Assembly (NCBI RefSeq): GCF_024661895.1
Contig: NZ_CP102453.1
Location: forward strand, 434,001-498,000
Direction: 5' to 3'
From: Fundicoccus culcitae
GTDB taxonomy: Bacteria > Bacillota > Bacilli > Lactobacillales > Aerococcaceae
DNA: 64,000 bases
Shown: positions 51,555-62,700 of the stretch, one piece after another
Layout of the letters: every line of letters begins with the position of its first letter
How positions within the stretch are numbered: position 1 is the first letter of the stretch
Notes under the pieces: generated by a model
The model's input: the letters and a program-made list of their open reading frames with translations, nothing else
The model's database searches: none
What the model was told of the DNA's origin: nothing
Program-made: the position numbers and the translations under genes

Positions 51555-51851
51555 CTACTCATTTTTGGACAGAATAATCTAACCTATCTATTTTTAACTC
51601 ATTTGTGTTCAATGGAATTGGGAAAAATCTGAGTGGCAATACCCTACTATTTGGAATCAAAATAGTCGTGAATCATTCTTCCAAAACGCCAAAGAGGATG
51701 GGGGTTTCGCCACCTAATTTTGATTGCTGGCGAGGAAGTGGGAAGAGAGCGAACGTTAAATAAAGCTAATCGGTCACCAAGCACCTGATTTCATGACTGA
51801 ATAGCCTAATTTGTAGTTTATTTATGGTCACACATTTCGCGCTTAGGTTCA

Positions 51852-52015
51852 CGCTCACAACAAACGCTTCAATATGTGTGCGCCAACCATCGCGCTCACA
51901 TCAAGTGCCCCAATATGTGTGCGCGCCCCATCACGCTCACAACAAATACTCCAATATGTGTGCGCCCAGGGTCGCGCTCACAAGAAACGCTTCAATATGT
52001 GTGCGCTCACGTAAG
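51852..52015 (+). repeat. Four-copy 41-bp tandem repeat, family 3
   Basis: Units start at 51852, 51893, 51934 and 51975. All share CGCTCACA at the start and CAATATGTGTGCGC in the middle, with 6-9 variable bases between. CGCTCACA and TGTGTGCG are near-complementary, so each unit can form a hairpin. Open frames across it (51824-52081) reflect the 41-base periodicity and are not credible genes. Confidence 0.9.
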
Positions 52016-52397
52016 CGAGAAAGTCGGTTCTTCATTTCCCACTTACGGCGAGGAAGGATAGGTGCTTCGCCACCTAAATGAGAATGCTTTGTCTAACATG
52101 ATATGCTATCCGAAATCAACCCATTCCTGCATGTCCCGCTTACATTTCTCATAGAAAAGCCATGAAATGTACTCGATAGCGACTATATTAAGTCCGATTT
52201 AGCTTCAAAATAAAAAATCCCGTCCATATAATGATTACTTTAAGAACCAGTTAGCAGCCATCTCTCCTTAAGTCCGCAAGGACTTAAAAATTAGCTAGGT
52301 CAAGCCCAAGCCCAAGCCAATGTAACTCAGGCCGGTTCCGCTATCATTATACAGACAAGATTTTGCCAAGCGACTAAACCGCTCACACTCATCTTTT

Positions 52398-53909
52398 CTA
52401 ATTTTCTTCAATCGTAACACCTTTCATCTTGGCGATATTGAGTGCTCTAAGTTTTGAGGTTTTCTTGTATAAGTGTTCCTGCATTTTTTCCAGAATTTGA
52501 TCCAACATGTCAATTGCTTCAATCACGAATTCACCTTTATTTAACATCACACAATCGGCACGGGCAGACTCAGCGGCATCGGTTAACTCGGAACGAGTTG
52601 GAATTCCCTTATCAATCAAATTCGCTAAAACTTCCGTTCCCCATACGACTGGAATACTGGCTGCTTCACAGAGCCATAAAATTTCTTGTTGTAATTCCGT
52701 TAGATGAATATAGCCACTTTCAACGGCCAAATCCCCACGCGCAATCATAATACTAAATGGATTTTTACTTGAAGCCGTCATAATAATTTCCGGTAAATTC
52801 TCAATCGCTTGAACTGTTTCAATTTTAGCTAAAATTGCTTTTTCATTGGCTTTATCCCCTAAATGCTTGGTAAGCTCCTTTTGAATTTCAATAATATCTT
52901 GCCCATGACGCACAAACGAACAAGCAATAATATCCGCATGTTGGCTAGCAAATGCTATATCACGCCGATCCTTATCGGATAAGATATTGAGTTCAAATTG
53001 GGTTTTAGGAAAATTCAAGCCTTTTTCAGCCCGCAAACGCATCGATTTCCCCTTAACCTTCGTCACTAGCAAATGAATCGAATGCTCATCGACAGCTTCA
53101 ACCACCGTTTCAATTGAGCCATCATCAATCAAAACAGGGTCACCGACTTTAACCGCCGAAATAATTTCTTTGACATCAAAGCCAGCAACAACATTCGCCT
53201 CAAAACTTTGCGGAAAATGCTCATAGTCACTGGTTAAGATTAACCGGTCATCCACTTTTAGTTTCGGATTCTTTAATTGCGTATAGACCCAATCCGTTCG
53301 AATTTTGGGACCAGCAATATCTAACATGATTTTGACTTCCGCATCTAACTCATCAGCCACTTCGCGAATCAAATCTATCATTTGCATCCAAATCTCTTCA
53401 GTGTCATGTGCACAATTAATACGAGCGACATTCATGCCAGCTTCAATCAGAGATTGAACATAATCCCTATCCGTTGCTGCTTCTAATGGCATGGTAACCA
53501 TTATTCTAGCATGCCGATTTTCTGGTTCTTCCCCAAATTGCTCATCAATGTTTTCCCGCAACCGTTCTTCACCGACTACAAATGACTCTTGCGACGGAAA
53601 CGAAATGTCGACTTCTTTGCCGGCAATTAAAGCTAAATTAGCAATCACCGCCTGTAAAGTACTTAAGGTTTTTGATTCCAAACGCCCTAATGAAGATAAA
53701 CCTAAGGGGACAAGTTGTTCTTGCAAATCACGTATATCATGATTACGTAAAGCTAAGTAATAGCTAAAATTCTCTGCGCTTTCAAAAAAAGTTTCTTTTT
53801 CAATTTGTGGTTCCCAATGTCGATAATATTGACTACCTACATGTTTAACATCGTTATATAGAAGAATCATAGAATCTAAAATCTCATTCACATCTACCTG
53901 CTGACTCAT
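52398..53909 (-). CDS. Pyruvate-kinase-like protein with N-terminal extension and no C-terminal domain
   Basis: 503 residues from ATG 53909, with AGGAGG 9 bases upstream. Residues 1-130 are a helical extension not found in normal PykA. Residues about 135-480 are the kinase barrel: VTMPLEAATDRDYV, NVARINCAHD, DIAGPKIRT, AKIETVQAIENL, MIARGDLAVE and WGTEVLANL. Catalytic Lys, Arg, acidic metal ligands and Thr seem kept. GPKIRT replaces the usual GPEIRT, and the allosteric C-terminal domain is missing. Probably transfers phosphate from PEP to ADP or a related acceptor. A true pyk should exist elsewhere. Confidence 0.75.
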   Translation of the reverse strand: MSQQVDVNEILDSMILLYNDVKHVGSQYYRHWEPQIEKETFFESAENFSYYLALRNHDIRDLQEQLVPLGLSSLGRLESKTLSTLQAVIANLALIAGKEVDISFPSQESFVVGEERLRENIDEQFGEEPENRHARIMVTMPLEAATDRDYVQSLIEAGMNVARINCAHDTEEIWMQMIDLIREVADELDAEVKIMLDIAGPKIRTDWVYTQLKNPKLKVDDRLILTSDYEHFPQSFEANVVAGFDVKEIISAVKVGDPVLIDDGSIETVVEAVDEHSIHLLVTKVKGKSMRLRAEKGLNFPKTQFELNILSDKDRRDIAFASQHADIIACSFVRHGQDIIEIQKELTKHLGDKANEKAILAKIETVQAIENLPEIIMTASSKNPFSIMIARGDLAVESGYIHLTELQQEILWLCEAASIPVVWGTEVLANLIDKGIPTRSELTDAAESARADCVMLNKGEFVIEAIDMLDQILEKMQEHLYKKTSKLRALNIAKMKGVTIEEN

Positions 53910-54040
53910 TACGAACATCCTCCTATTTCAATTGTCTTCCTAGCTTAATAATGACAGATTCACCGAAAAATAACAATTAAAAACCCCATAAAACCTCTAA
54001 TAAATATCTCCGTTAGCAGTGACATTTATTTCACGAAAAA

Positions 54041-54068
54041 AACCCGAAATTTTAATTAATTTCGGGTT
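54041..54068 (-). terminator. Terminator of purB
   Basis: Minus strand AACCCGAAATT-aattaa-AATTTCGGGTT followed by five further T bases. Confidence 0.9.
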
Positions 54069-54079
54069 CAAAATTGCCA

Positions 54080-55381
54080 TTAATCTTCTAAACCAACACG
54101 CTTAAAAAGGGTGTCGACTTGCGATAAATGGTATTTAGGATCAAATAACTTATTTAACTCAGCTTTAGAGATTTTTTCATTGATGGTTTCATCCGCATGG
54201 ACCAAATCAATAAAGGATAGTTTTTCATCCCAAGCGATTTTGGTTAACGGTTGAACCGTATCGTAAGCTTCTTCACGTGTTAAACCTTTATCAATTAATA
54301 AGAGCATCACGCGTTGTGAATAGATAAGACCATAAGTTTTATCCATATTGCTTAACATGTTTTCGGGTAAGACCGTCAATTGCTCAATAATCTTGGCAAA
54401 GCGATTGAGTTGATAGTTTAGTAACGTCGTAATATCCGGTAAGATAATGCGCTCGGCTGAAGAATGTGAAATATCACGTTCGTGCCATAAACTCACATTT
54501 TCATATGCCGGTATAATATAGCCGCGCATAACGCGGGCTAAACCCGTCACATTTTCACTTCCAATTGGGTTGCGTTTATGGGGCATGGCTGACGAACCTT
54601 TTTGTCCAGCAGCAAAAAACTCCTCTACTTCGCGGGTCTCTGTCTTTTGTAAGCTTCTAATTTCAGTGGCAAAGCGCTCGATAGAAGTTCCAATCAAAGC
54701 AATGGTAGCCACATAATGTGCATGCAAATCCCGCGGGAGGACTTGTGTCGAAATATCTTGGGCACGAATGCCCAGTTGCTCACAAACATATGCTTCAACT
54801 TCAGGAGGTGTGTTAGCAAACGTACCGACAGCTCCAGAAATTTTCCCGGCTTCAACCTCTTGGCTGGCTAGTTCAAAGCGTTCTTGATGACGTTTTAATT
54901 CGGCATAAAATCCAGCTAACTTTAAGCCAAAGGTCGTTGGCTCAGCATGGACACCGTGTGTCCGTCCAATTTGAATCGTATATTTATGCTCTTTGGCTTT
55001 TTTCCCAACCACAGCCATTAGATGTTGCAAATCATTTTTTAAAATGGCATTGACTTGCTTTAATTGATAGCCATATGCTGTGTCAACCACATCAGTGCTA
55101 GTTAAACCATAATGAATCCACTTGCTTTCATTGCCTAAACTTTCACTGACACAGCGGGTAAAGGCCACCACATCATGACGAGTTTCTTCTTCGATTTCTG
55201 CAATCCGTTCCACAGTAAATGTCGCGTTTTCACGGATTTTATCGACATCTTCTTGGGATATTTCGCCTAGATTAGCCCAGGCTTGACAGGCTTCAATTTC
55301 AACTTTTAACCAGCTTTCATACTTTGTTTGTTGCGACCAGATGTCGCGCATTTCAGGTCGTGTATATCGTTCGATCGTCAT
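54080..55381 (-). CDS. purB: Adenylosuccinate lyase PurB
   Basis: 433 residues, full length. ATG 55381 has AAAGGAGT. Fumarase/aspartase superfamily signature [15 protein letters not shown], catalytic His in [12 protein letters not shown] and TSTDVVDTA. It makes AMP from adenylosuccinate and also cleaves SAICAR in purine synthesis. It stands outside a pur cluster here. Confidence 0.97.
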   Translation of the reverse strand: MTIERYTRPEMRDIWSQQTKYESWLKVEIEACQAWANLGEISQEDVDKIRENATFTVERIAEIEEETRHDVVAFTRCVSESLGNESKWIHYGLTSTDVVDTAYGYQLKQVNAILKNDLQHLMAVVGKKAKEHKYTIQIGRTHGVHAEPTTFGLKLAGFYAELKRHQERFELASQEVEAGKISGAVGTFANTPPEVEAYVCEQLGIRAQDISTQVLPRDLHAHYVATIALIGTSIERFATEIRSLQKTETREVEEFFAAGQKGSSAMPHKRNPIGSENVTGLARVMRGYIIPAYENVSLWHERDISHSSAERIILPDITTLLNYQLNRFAKIIEQLTVLPENMLSNMDKTYGLIYSQRVMLLLIDKGLTREEAYDTVQPLTKIAWDEKLSFIDLVHADETINEKISKAELNKLFDPKYHLSQVDTLFKRVGLED

Positions 55382-55425
55382 GTCATACTCCTTTTGGTAT
55401 ATGTGCTATTGTTTGTTAATTTCAG

Positions 55426-56142
55426 CTAATTCGAGGACTCGAGATAGTTATTTGAAAGAGAAATGTTGGTGCCTTTAGAATACCCCTCAGTGTAAGAAGC
55501 ACTATCTTTGTTTGACTCTGGTAATCTAAATGTTAAAGAACCTTTGACTTCACGTTGAAAAGCTTCTTGAACATCTTGCGGTGTTTGAATAATTAAGGCA
55601 TATTGATCATTATCCTTTTGCATCTGGGCACGTTGTGTAGCGAATTTATTATCTAAACCGTCCAAAAAGCCTTGGTAATATGACCGACGCAATTGATTGC
55701 TATAGCTTTTACTTTTTAGTTTTTTGTCAACATGGTTGTCAATATATTGACTGGCATGGTACCGCATGGCTTTACTGGCTAAATGATATACTTCATAGGC
55801 TAATTCCACATCTTCTGGATAACCCATTAAGACAATTTTTCGTTGAACACTTGTTTGGTGCGGCAGACGATTACTTTGAATATAAAACATCACCCGGAAA
55901 TTTTCAGCAATGATGCGGACTAAGATCTTTTCCCACCAATAAATACGTTTATAGACCGACAAAGATTTAACCACAATCTTTTGTTCACCGTGCTCATTAA
56001 TTTCATTTTGAGAAATCCGATATTTGAGCATCAATTTTTGAGCCATCAATAAAGCTGTTTGGCTTTCTTCATCATTGTTTCCATCTTCTGCTAAAGACAA
56101 TAGATTTTTAATTTTATCTAAAATTTTATTGTTTGTTGACAT
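55426..56142 (-). CDS. DUF2786 protein
   Basis: 238 residues from ATG 56142, with AAGGTGAG upstream; the frame from 56163 is rejected. The N-terminal DUF2786 part is ILDKIKNLLSLAEDGNNDEE, SQTALLMAQKLMLKYRIS. A second conserved region is YWWEKILVRIIAENFRV..GYPEDVELAYEVY. Relatives occur in phages and bacteria; the function is unknown. It overlaps the RluD-type gene by 17 bases, so it belongs to the lspA operon. Confidence 0.82.
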   Translation of the reverse strand: MSTNNKILDKIKNLLSLAEDGNNDEESQTALLMAQKLMLKYRISQNEINEHGEQKIVVKSLSVYKRIYWWEKILVRIIAENFRVMFYIQSNRLPHQTSVQRKIVLMGYPEDVELAYEVYHLASKAMRYHASQYIDNHVDKKLKSKSYSNQLRRSYYQGFLDGLDNKFATQRAQMQKDNDQYALIIQTPQDVQEAFQREVKGSLTFRLPESNKDSASYTEGYSKGTNISLSNNYLESSN

Positions 56143-57097
56143 TTGACTCACCTTCTTTGCCATGCTCTAAGTTGTGTATAATTGTTAACATATCAGCTGG
56201 TAATTCACGCGTAAATTGCACCGTTTGATTGGTTTTAGGATGGATAAACCGTAATGATTGTGCATGTAACATTTGCCCTTGGTCCATTTGTGTTAAGGGA
56301 TGTTTCGTTGATTTGACGATACCCCGCCGATAGATTGGATCGCCAACAATGGGATGACCAATATATTCCATATGGACTCTAATTTGATGGGTGCGACCTG
56401 TTTCTAAGTTTAATTCAACTAATGTTGCTTGTTCAAAACGTTGTAAGACTTTAAAATGTGTAACCGCTACTTTCCCTTCTTTATGGGCTGACCAACGCAA
56501 GCGATCATTTGGGTCGCGTTTTAAAGGCACTTCAATCGTTCCTTCGTCTGCTTGAACCACCCCATGTACTAAGGCAACATAGATCCGCGCCATCGTATGG
56601 TCAGCTAATTGATCACTTAACTTTTGATGGGTCTCATTGTTTTTAGCCACCACCAGTAATCCTGACGTATCTTTATCGATCCGATGAACAATCCCCGGAC
56701 GATAATTGTCTGTGCCACTGGATAATTTAGCTTGACTTAAATAATAAATCAAGGCATTAACTAAAGTACCTTTGGTATGCCCTTTCGATGGATGCACCAC
56801 GATACCTCGTGCTTTATTAATGACGATGACGGAATCATCTTCATAGACAATGTCTAAGGGGATGTCTTCTCCAACTAACTCAATCGTTTCATCATCTAAA
56901 ATAGCTGCTGTGGGGATTGAATAAGTAATTTCTTCATCCCCATTAAGTTGAAAATTAGCTTTTTCAGTGACTCCATTGACCAGAACACTACCCTCTTTGA
57001 TTAATTTTTGAATGCTAGAACGACTTTGATTAATTAATTGCGCAAGCACGGTATCTAAGCGCCCTTTTTCACCTTTTAATTGTCGTTTTTCTGTCAT
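56126..57097 (-). CDS. RluD-family 23S rRNA pseudouridine synthase
   Basis: 323 residues. An N-terminal S4 domain (about 12-75: GRLDTVLAQLINQSRSSIQK) is followed by the catalytic domain with HRIDKDTSGLLVVAKN (catalytic Asp) and GRTHQIRVHM. It isomerises uridines in 23S rRNA. It starts within the lspA stop (ATGA), the common lspA-rluD pairing of Firmicutes. Confidence 0.94.
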   Translation of the reverse strand: MTEKRQLKGEKGRLDTVLAQLINQSRSSIQKLIKEGSVLVNGVTEKANFQLNGDEEITYSIPTAAILDDETIELVGEDIPLDIVYEDDSVIVINKARGIVVHPSKGHTKGTLVNALIYYLSQAKLSSGTDNYRPGIVHRIDKDTSGLLVVAKNNETHQKLSDQLADHTMARIYVALVHGVVQADEGTIEVPLKRDPNDRLRWSAHKEGKVAVTHFKVLQRFEQATLVELNLETGRTHQIRVHMEYIGHPIVGDPIYRRGIVKSTKHPLTQMDQGQMLHAQSLRFIHPKTNQTVQFTRELPADMLTIIHNLEHGKEGESNVNKQ

Positions 57098-57552
57098 AGT
57101 ATCGTGTCACCATCCTTGTGAAATAAAATAGCTAAAATAATAACGATTACTCCCACCGTTAAAGCAATATCTGCAATATTGAAAATCGGAAAATTAATAA
57201 ACAGCAAACGAAACATATCAACGACATAGCCATAACGTATACGATCAATAAAATTTCCAATGGTTCCACCTAATAATAAACCCAGTCCAATGGATATGAC
57301 ATACCCCTTATGGCGATTTTTATAGATAAGGTAAACGATATAAATCATCATGATGATAGTAACTAAGTAAAATAACCACATTTGCCCAGAAAAAAGTCCC
57401 CAACCGGCTCCATCATTCCGAATATGATAGAAATCAAAGATTCCATTGATACCAGGCATAGATTCAAAGAGTGCTAGATTATCAACCACCCAGTTTTTTA
57501 GAAATTGGTCAAGTAAAACGATTAAAATTGTGATAAAAAAGCTAAGAATCAT
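57094..57552 (-). CDS. lspA: Lipoprotein signal peptidase LspA
   Basis: 152 residues, four helices. Family motifs DQFLKNWVV, RNDGAGWGLF, GGTIGNFIDRIRYGYVVD and FNIADIAL hold the two catalytic Asp. It cleaves prolipoproteins after lipid attachment. It has GGAGA upstream of 57552. Substrates in this window include the lipoproteins at 57686 and 58357. Confidence 0.96.
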   Translation of the reverse strand: MILSFFITILIVLLDQFLKNWVVDNLALFESMPGINGIFDFYHIRNDGAGWGLFSGQMWLFYLVTIIMMIYIVYLIYKNRHKGYVISIGLGLLLGGTIGNFIDRIRYGYVVDMFRLLFINFPIFNIADIALTVGVIVIILAILFHKDGDTIL

Positions 57553-57685
57553 GATATTCTCCTTGTTAAAGTGGGTTCTTTTTATGTATAATCCTTGTAA
57601 GTATAATAACTAATATTATATACTAAATTTGGTATAATATGAAATTTAATTTTTAGCATAAATTATGCTAATAAAAGGAGACACT

Positions 57686-58327
57686 ATGAAGTCAATTTCT
57701 AAAATTGTTGGATTAATGTTATTATCGTTCATCCTGGTTGGATGCGATAATTCAGTTAATCGAGCAGATAACACTATTGGGTTAATGCAGGATAAGGTAA
57801 CCATGATCATCAATGAGTTGAACCAAATTCAAACCTATGAGGCCAACTTGCAAGCTGATTTTGAAACAACCCTTCAAGAGGCCAACGATGATTTAGCTGT
57901 TTTTAATAATCCTGATACTTTAGTGGAACAAAATATCCAAAACCGTAAAGAACATTTAGATACACTAAAAGTCCAAGTTCAAGAGCTTGTCGACTTAACG
58001 CCTGAACTGGAAACATTAATGGATTCCAATGACTTACCTACTTCTCAATTTCAACAAGTCAATCAAATGATTAATCAGCTAGCGGTTGATATTAATTATT
58101 ATATTGAAAACTATCAATCAAATTTAGAATTAGAATCCATGACGTTTAAATCGATTGCTCACCCAGATACTGAATATCAGTCTTTTTTTGGTGTATTCGA
58201 TAATATCAATGAAATAAGTACCTATAATTTGATGAATCTGGATAAAGTATTAGGCCAATTTGAACCATTAAATGCCTTACTCATCAATATAAAAGTTTAC
58301 TTAGTAAATTTACAAGAATCGAACTAA
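57686..58327 (+). CDS. Lipoprotein, YkyA-like cell-wall-associated family
   Basis: 213 residues. ATG 57686 has AAAGGAG. The lipobox LVGC at about 19-22 follows a short basic and hydrophobic signal. The mature protein is almost all helical and coiled-coil-like (Gln, Asn, Leu-rich). YkyA-type proteins are surface lipoproteins of unknown job. It lies 29 bases before another lipoprotein gene and is divergent from lspA. Confidence 0.7.
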   Translation: MKSISKIVGLMLLSFILVGCDNSVNRADNTIGLMQDKVTMIINELNQIQTYEANLQADFETTLQEANDDLAVFNNPDTLVEQNIQNRKEHLDTLKVQVQELVDLTPELETLMDSNDLPTSQFQQVNQMINQLAVDINYYIENYQSNLELESMTFKSIAHPDTEYQSFFGVFDNINEISTYNLMNLDKVLGQFEPLNALLINIKVYLVNLQESN

Positions 58328-58356
58328 TGACCAACGCCATTTAAGTGAGGAAAAAA

Positions 58357-59724
58357 ATGACAAATTCAAATAATAAAAGAAAAGCCTATGCTTTGAGTCT
58401 GCTTGCTATAAGCACACTAATCCTTTCGGCTTGTAATCAAGAAACTAAAGAAACAACAGAACCAACATCACAATATTATACATTGCCACAAATAACCGCA
58501 CAATACGATGCCCAAGAAGTTCAAGATTTTAATTCACGGCGCAATCAAGGCCAGACTAATCGCTATGAAAATTTAGTGATTCCTAATCAATTAATTTTAA
58601 GACAACCCGATAATTTACCTTCATCACTCTTTTACGACAGTGGCATTGAAATTGCTTACCCTGCTGATGGTGTTAAAGGAATCTATTTAACCGCTGAAAA
58701 TGTGGCTAATGCAGAGGACTTTAACTATTTGGTTGACTTTGTCAATCGTACCGATTTAAATGCGATGGTGATTGACTTTAAAGATGACTATGGCAATATT
58801 ATATCGGTCAATGAGTCTGATAATCCAACGGTTCAATCGAATACCAGTGCATACCTTGACTATAAAGAGGTGCTAAAAGTACTTGAAGAAAATAACATCT
58901 ATCCGATTGCACGGATTGTAACCTTTAAAGACCATCTGTATGCCACTGAGTTTCCTGAACATAGTTTTCATGATGTCTATACGGGTGAAATTTGGGAAGA
59001 TGGTAATGGTGCTCGCTTCATTAATCCATTTTCACAAGAAGTTTGGGATTATACCCTTGATATAGCGATTGAAGCAGCGAAAATGGGCTTTAAAGATATT
59101 CAATTTGACTACGTTCGTTTCCCTGAAGGGTTTGAAAGTTTTGAAGATACTTTAGATTATGATTTAGGCCGTTTTAGTGCTTATCAATCAGATGATCCTG
59201 AAAATTATGGAGAAGAACGTGTTATTGCTATCACACAATTTTTAGCCTATGCTAAAGAACAACTCGCTCCCTATGGCGTCGATGTGAGTGCCGATGTTTT
59301 TGGCTATACAGCTGTGGCCGGTAACAGCCCGGATGTCCGTGGCATTGGTCAAAACTTTGCGCGTATGGCTGAAGAAGTTGATGCCATTTCGGCAATGATC
59401 TATCCGTCTCACTGGGGAACAGAATTTTTTGGTATTCTATATCCCGACTTAAATCCGTTTGAAACAATTGATGAATATATGTATTCTGAAGAATCAGCTT
59501 TAGCTAACGTTCAAAATGATGTCATATCTAGACCTTGGATTCAAGATTTTACCGACATGTACTCTAATCCTGACGGCGCCTGGCAATATTATGGCGTTGA
59601 AGAAGTCCAGGAACAAGTGGATGCTTTAACCAAACATGGCGTCAATGAATTCTTACTCTGGAATGCAGCGGGTGTTTACACGGAAGGTGTCGATTATACA
59701 CCTTACGAGGAAACAGCCCAATAA
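58357..59724 (+). CDS. Lipoprotein with DUF4015 putative glycoside hydrolase domain
   Basis: 455 residues. ATG 58357 follows AGTGAGG; the GTG at 58345 is inside that site. The lipobox is LILSAC. Residues about 100-430 form a TIM-barrel like DUF4015: GVKGIYLTAENVANAEDFNY, AMVIDFKDDYGNI, IARIVTFKDHLYA, DIQFDYVRFPEG and AMIYPSHWG, with several conserved Asp and Glu. The family is predicted to act on surface or wall polysaccharide. It pairs with the YkyA-like lipoprotein. Confidence 0.85.
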   Translation: MTNSNNKRKAYALSLLAISTLILSACNQETKETTEPTSQYYTLPQITAQYDAQEVQDFNSRRNQGQTNRYENLVIPNQLILRQPDNLPSSLFYDSGIEIAYPADGVKGIYLTAENVANAEDFNYLVDFVNRTDLNAMVIDFKDDYGNIISVNESDNPTVQSNTSAYLDYKEVLKVLEENNIYPIARIVTFKDHLYATEFPEHSFHDVYTGEIWEDGNGARFINPFSQEVWDYTLDIAIEAAKMGFKDIQFDYVRFPEGFESFEDTLDYDLGRFSAYQSDDPENYGEERVIAITQFLAYAKEQLAPYGVDVSADVFGYTAVAGNSPDVRGIGQNFARMAEEVDAISAMIYPSHWGTEFFGILYPDLNPFETIDEYMYSEESALANVQNDVISRPWIQDFTDMYSNPDGAWQYYGVEEVQEQVDALTKHGVNEFLLWNAAGVYTEGVDYTPYEETAQ

Positions 59725-59742
59725 TACCATTTAAGATTAAAC

Positions 59743-59789
59743 AAAAACTGATTTAGACACTTTGAACAATGTGTCTAAATCAGTTTTTT
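59743..59789. terminator. Bidirectional terminator
   Basis: AAAAACTGATTTAGACAC/GTGTCTAAATCAGTTTTT, 18-bp perfect stem with a 10-base loop, between the + lipoprotein gene and - addA. Confidence 0.93.
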
Positions 59790-59790
59790 G

Positions 59791-62700
59791 TTAACTAAAT
59801 TGTATCCATTCTGCTTCTGTTAACCAGACAATGCTTTCAAAATCTAACAAAATTAAACCGACACGACTCACAGAAATTTGTGTGGCCGAAACTAAGGCTT
59901 CACGATACAAACTAATTTGAAAACGATAGCGCGCTTTAATTGTTTCAATCTGTTCATCTCGGCTCTGAGAGCTTAAAGGACGAAAGCGATCGGTCTTATA
60001 ATCGATTAATAACAGACTGCCATCGTCTAATTGAACATAATTATCAATGACACCATGGATTAATAATTGATCATCAGCTAATTCCTGCACTTCTAAGTCA
60101 TCTAATTGTTTTTTGAAAATACGCTTGGCAGGCATCAACATTGAAAAAGCTTTTTCGCGTTTTAATGGATAATCGGTATCAATCAAATATTGCCCGACAT
60201 CAGAGTTTAAAAACCAAATGATTTTATCCAGTAAAATATGTTCAACTTGTTGGGTATTCAATAATTTCTGATTAACCAACTCTTTGATTTGACTATCCAA
60301 AACAAGATGATAATCTTGCGCCTCTCTAAAACGACTAAAATCAAGTTGTTGTAACAGGAAATGTGTATACGTCCCAATATCTGCATAGTTTACCGTTTTC
60401 ACTTGCATAAATGCAGGTGCTTCAAAGGTATCTGACGTATAACGGATCCCTTGTATGTGTTCAACTTGCTCTGGCACATTTTCTTCCATACTGTTTTCAA
60501 AATCCGCTGAAACGGATAAGGTTGATGGCTGACTTCGATCACTATAATGACTTAATTTTTCAATTCGAGGTTCTTCATACAGTCGCTTTAATTCTGATAC
60601 GGATTGATAACTGGATGTCTTAGTCGCTAACAAATAAGCATATTTGGTATGCATCATCTGATTAATATGCGTAATGGTATCAGATTCGACTTTTTGCGGT
60701 GACCTTAGCTGCTTAACCAATTGTTGGCGCCAAACATGGTTCATTGGTTGCGCATCTTGCGTGTCAAACAGTGGCATAGCTACTTTAATCTCATCATAGG
60801 TATAATAAGTGGTCGTCACCTGATTTAAATTAAAGTTAGCCACACTGTGACGATTAGAAGGAACTGCCATGGCTTGTAAAACCCAATCGAGCCAACTTTG
60901 CGCCTTTTGCCGTTCATGCGTATGGATGAGGAGTTGATCCGATGGGGTCATCTGCTTAGTTTGCTCTTGCAGTTGTTCCACTTTTTCTTTAGACTTCACG
61001 GTCCCAATCAAAATCAACTTTTGTTCACAGCGCGTTATGGCAACATACAACTTCCGCATTTCTTCGGCTTTTAATTGATTAGTCTTTTCAATTTTTAATG
61101 CTTGTTTTATCACTGACTGGTATTTGGTCATAGACGTGTAGTCATATAAGTCAATTCCCAAACCATAATTTTTCGAAGCGATATAACGCTTGTGGTTCAC
61201 ATCGGTTAAATTAAACTTTTTCCCCATATTTAATACATACACCACAGGAAACTCTAGCCCTTTACTAGCATGCACAGTCATAATCCGGACGAAATTTTGA
61301 TTACCATCCAATAAAACAGGTTCAGCTAAATCGTTATCTCTTTGAATAACTTTTTCAATATAATTGACAAAGCCAAATACCCCTTTGTAAGATGATTGTT
61401 CAAATTGCGCTGCTCGTTCATAGAGGGCATGTAAATTTACTTGACGTTGCTCGCCATTGGGCAATCCCGCTACATAATCAAGATAATTCGTTTCTTGATA
61501 AATTGTCCAAATCAATTCGACCAAGGAGACAGTCTGAGACAAATCTTGCCAATGATGTAACTGATGAATAAAAACAGTCAACTTCGAATAAATATCTTGC
61601 TCACTCTGACGATGATTTTCGTGCTCAGCATAATTTTCAATATAAGCAATAACGGCTTGATAATAAGAGCCATAAGTATGTGGAATACGAATTTGACTTA
61701 ATTCTTCGTCTGAAAGATTCACAAAATAAGACCTCAAAACAGCCACTAAAGGTATATCCTGTACGGGATTATCAATAATCTTCAGTAAAGCAATCATCAA
61801 ACGGACTTCTTGCCTTTGGAAAAAATTTTCTACTTTTTGCGCATACAGAGGAATACCATAGGACTCAAAAACTTGTTGGACCGTTAAAAAAGGAAATTTA
61901 GTCGAGGTTAAAATGACAATATCTGAATATTGCAGGGGGCGTTGCTTCTGGGTCGGGTGTTCTTTATCATAAATCAAAAAACCTGAAGCCATTTTCTCAT
62001 TAATATTTTGAGCTAAAAGGTGCGCTTCGGCTTCAATACTTGCATCGAAACCTTCATCGATGTCACTTTCTAAGCTGTCATCTTCAACTGAATCCCCTTC
62101 TTTAACATTTAGCAATAGTTCAATATTAAAGTCTTCATTCGGCGCAGGTGGAATAAAGCTTGTATTCCCTACTTTTAAGGACTCATTGTGACCATAGGAC
62201 ATTTCACCGAACGCATCATCCATTAGACGTTCAAAAATAAAGTTAGCAAACTCAAGAATTTCAGCCCTTGATCGATAGTTTTTACCTAAAATAATCAATT
62301 CGTGTTCATTATCAGCTTGGTAGCTATGGTATTTATTTAAAAAGAGGCTGGGTTCAGCCATACGAAAGCCGTAGATAGATTGCTTTACATCGCCAACCAT
62401 AAAGAGGTTATTTTGCAATTCAACCTGTTCGTGACTTAACCAAGAAAGAATAGCTGCTTGAATCTCATTAATATCTTGATATTCATCAACTAACACTTCT
62501 TTAAATAATTTATGATAGTAGGTTGCTGCAATACTCGCTTCCCTAAGCTGTGTCTGCGTATTATATGGGGCTAAGATTTCCAACGTTAAATGTTCTAAGT
62601 CATTATAATCAATGACATTCATCTCAGCCTTTTTAGCTTCTAAACCTTCTTGAAACATTAAGGTTAAATGACTTAATTGTTCAATAACTTGATGGGCTTG

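Larger units (their letters stand above)
51217..52397. other. Long non-coding region with several repeat families
   Basis: 1.18 kb without a convincing gene. It holds two pairs of 41-base-period repeats (51266-51337 and 51365-51437), a terminator (51526), a four-copy 41-bp array (51852-52015), two copies of a TTCGCCACCTAA-containing segment (near 51709 and 52067) and a TTAAGTCC-gcaa-GGACTTAA hairpin (52270-52289). It is GC-richer than the genes around it. Confidence 0.7.

Noticed and set aside
51852-52015. CRISPR array
   Set aside because: Shared blocks are short and the variable parts only 6-9 bases; no cas genes nearby.
51824-52081. Two overlapping open frames across the 41-bp array
   Set aside because: They exist because 41-base repeats repeat codon patterns; no ribosome site, and the product is Cys/Arg-rich low-complexity sequence.
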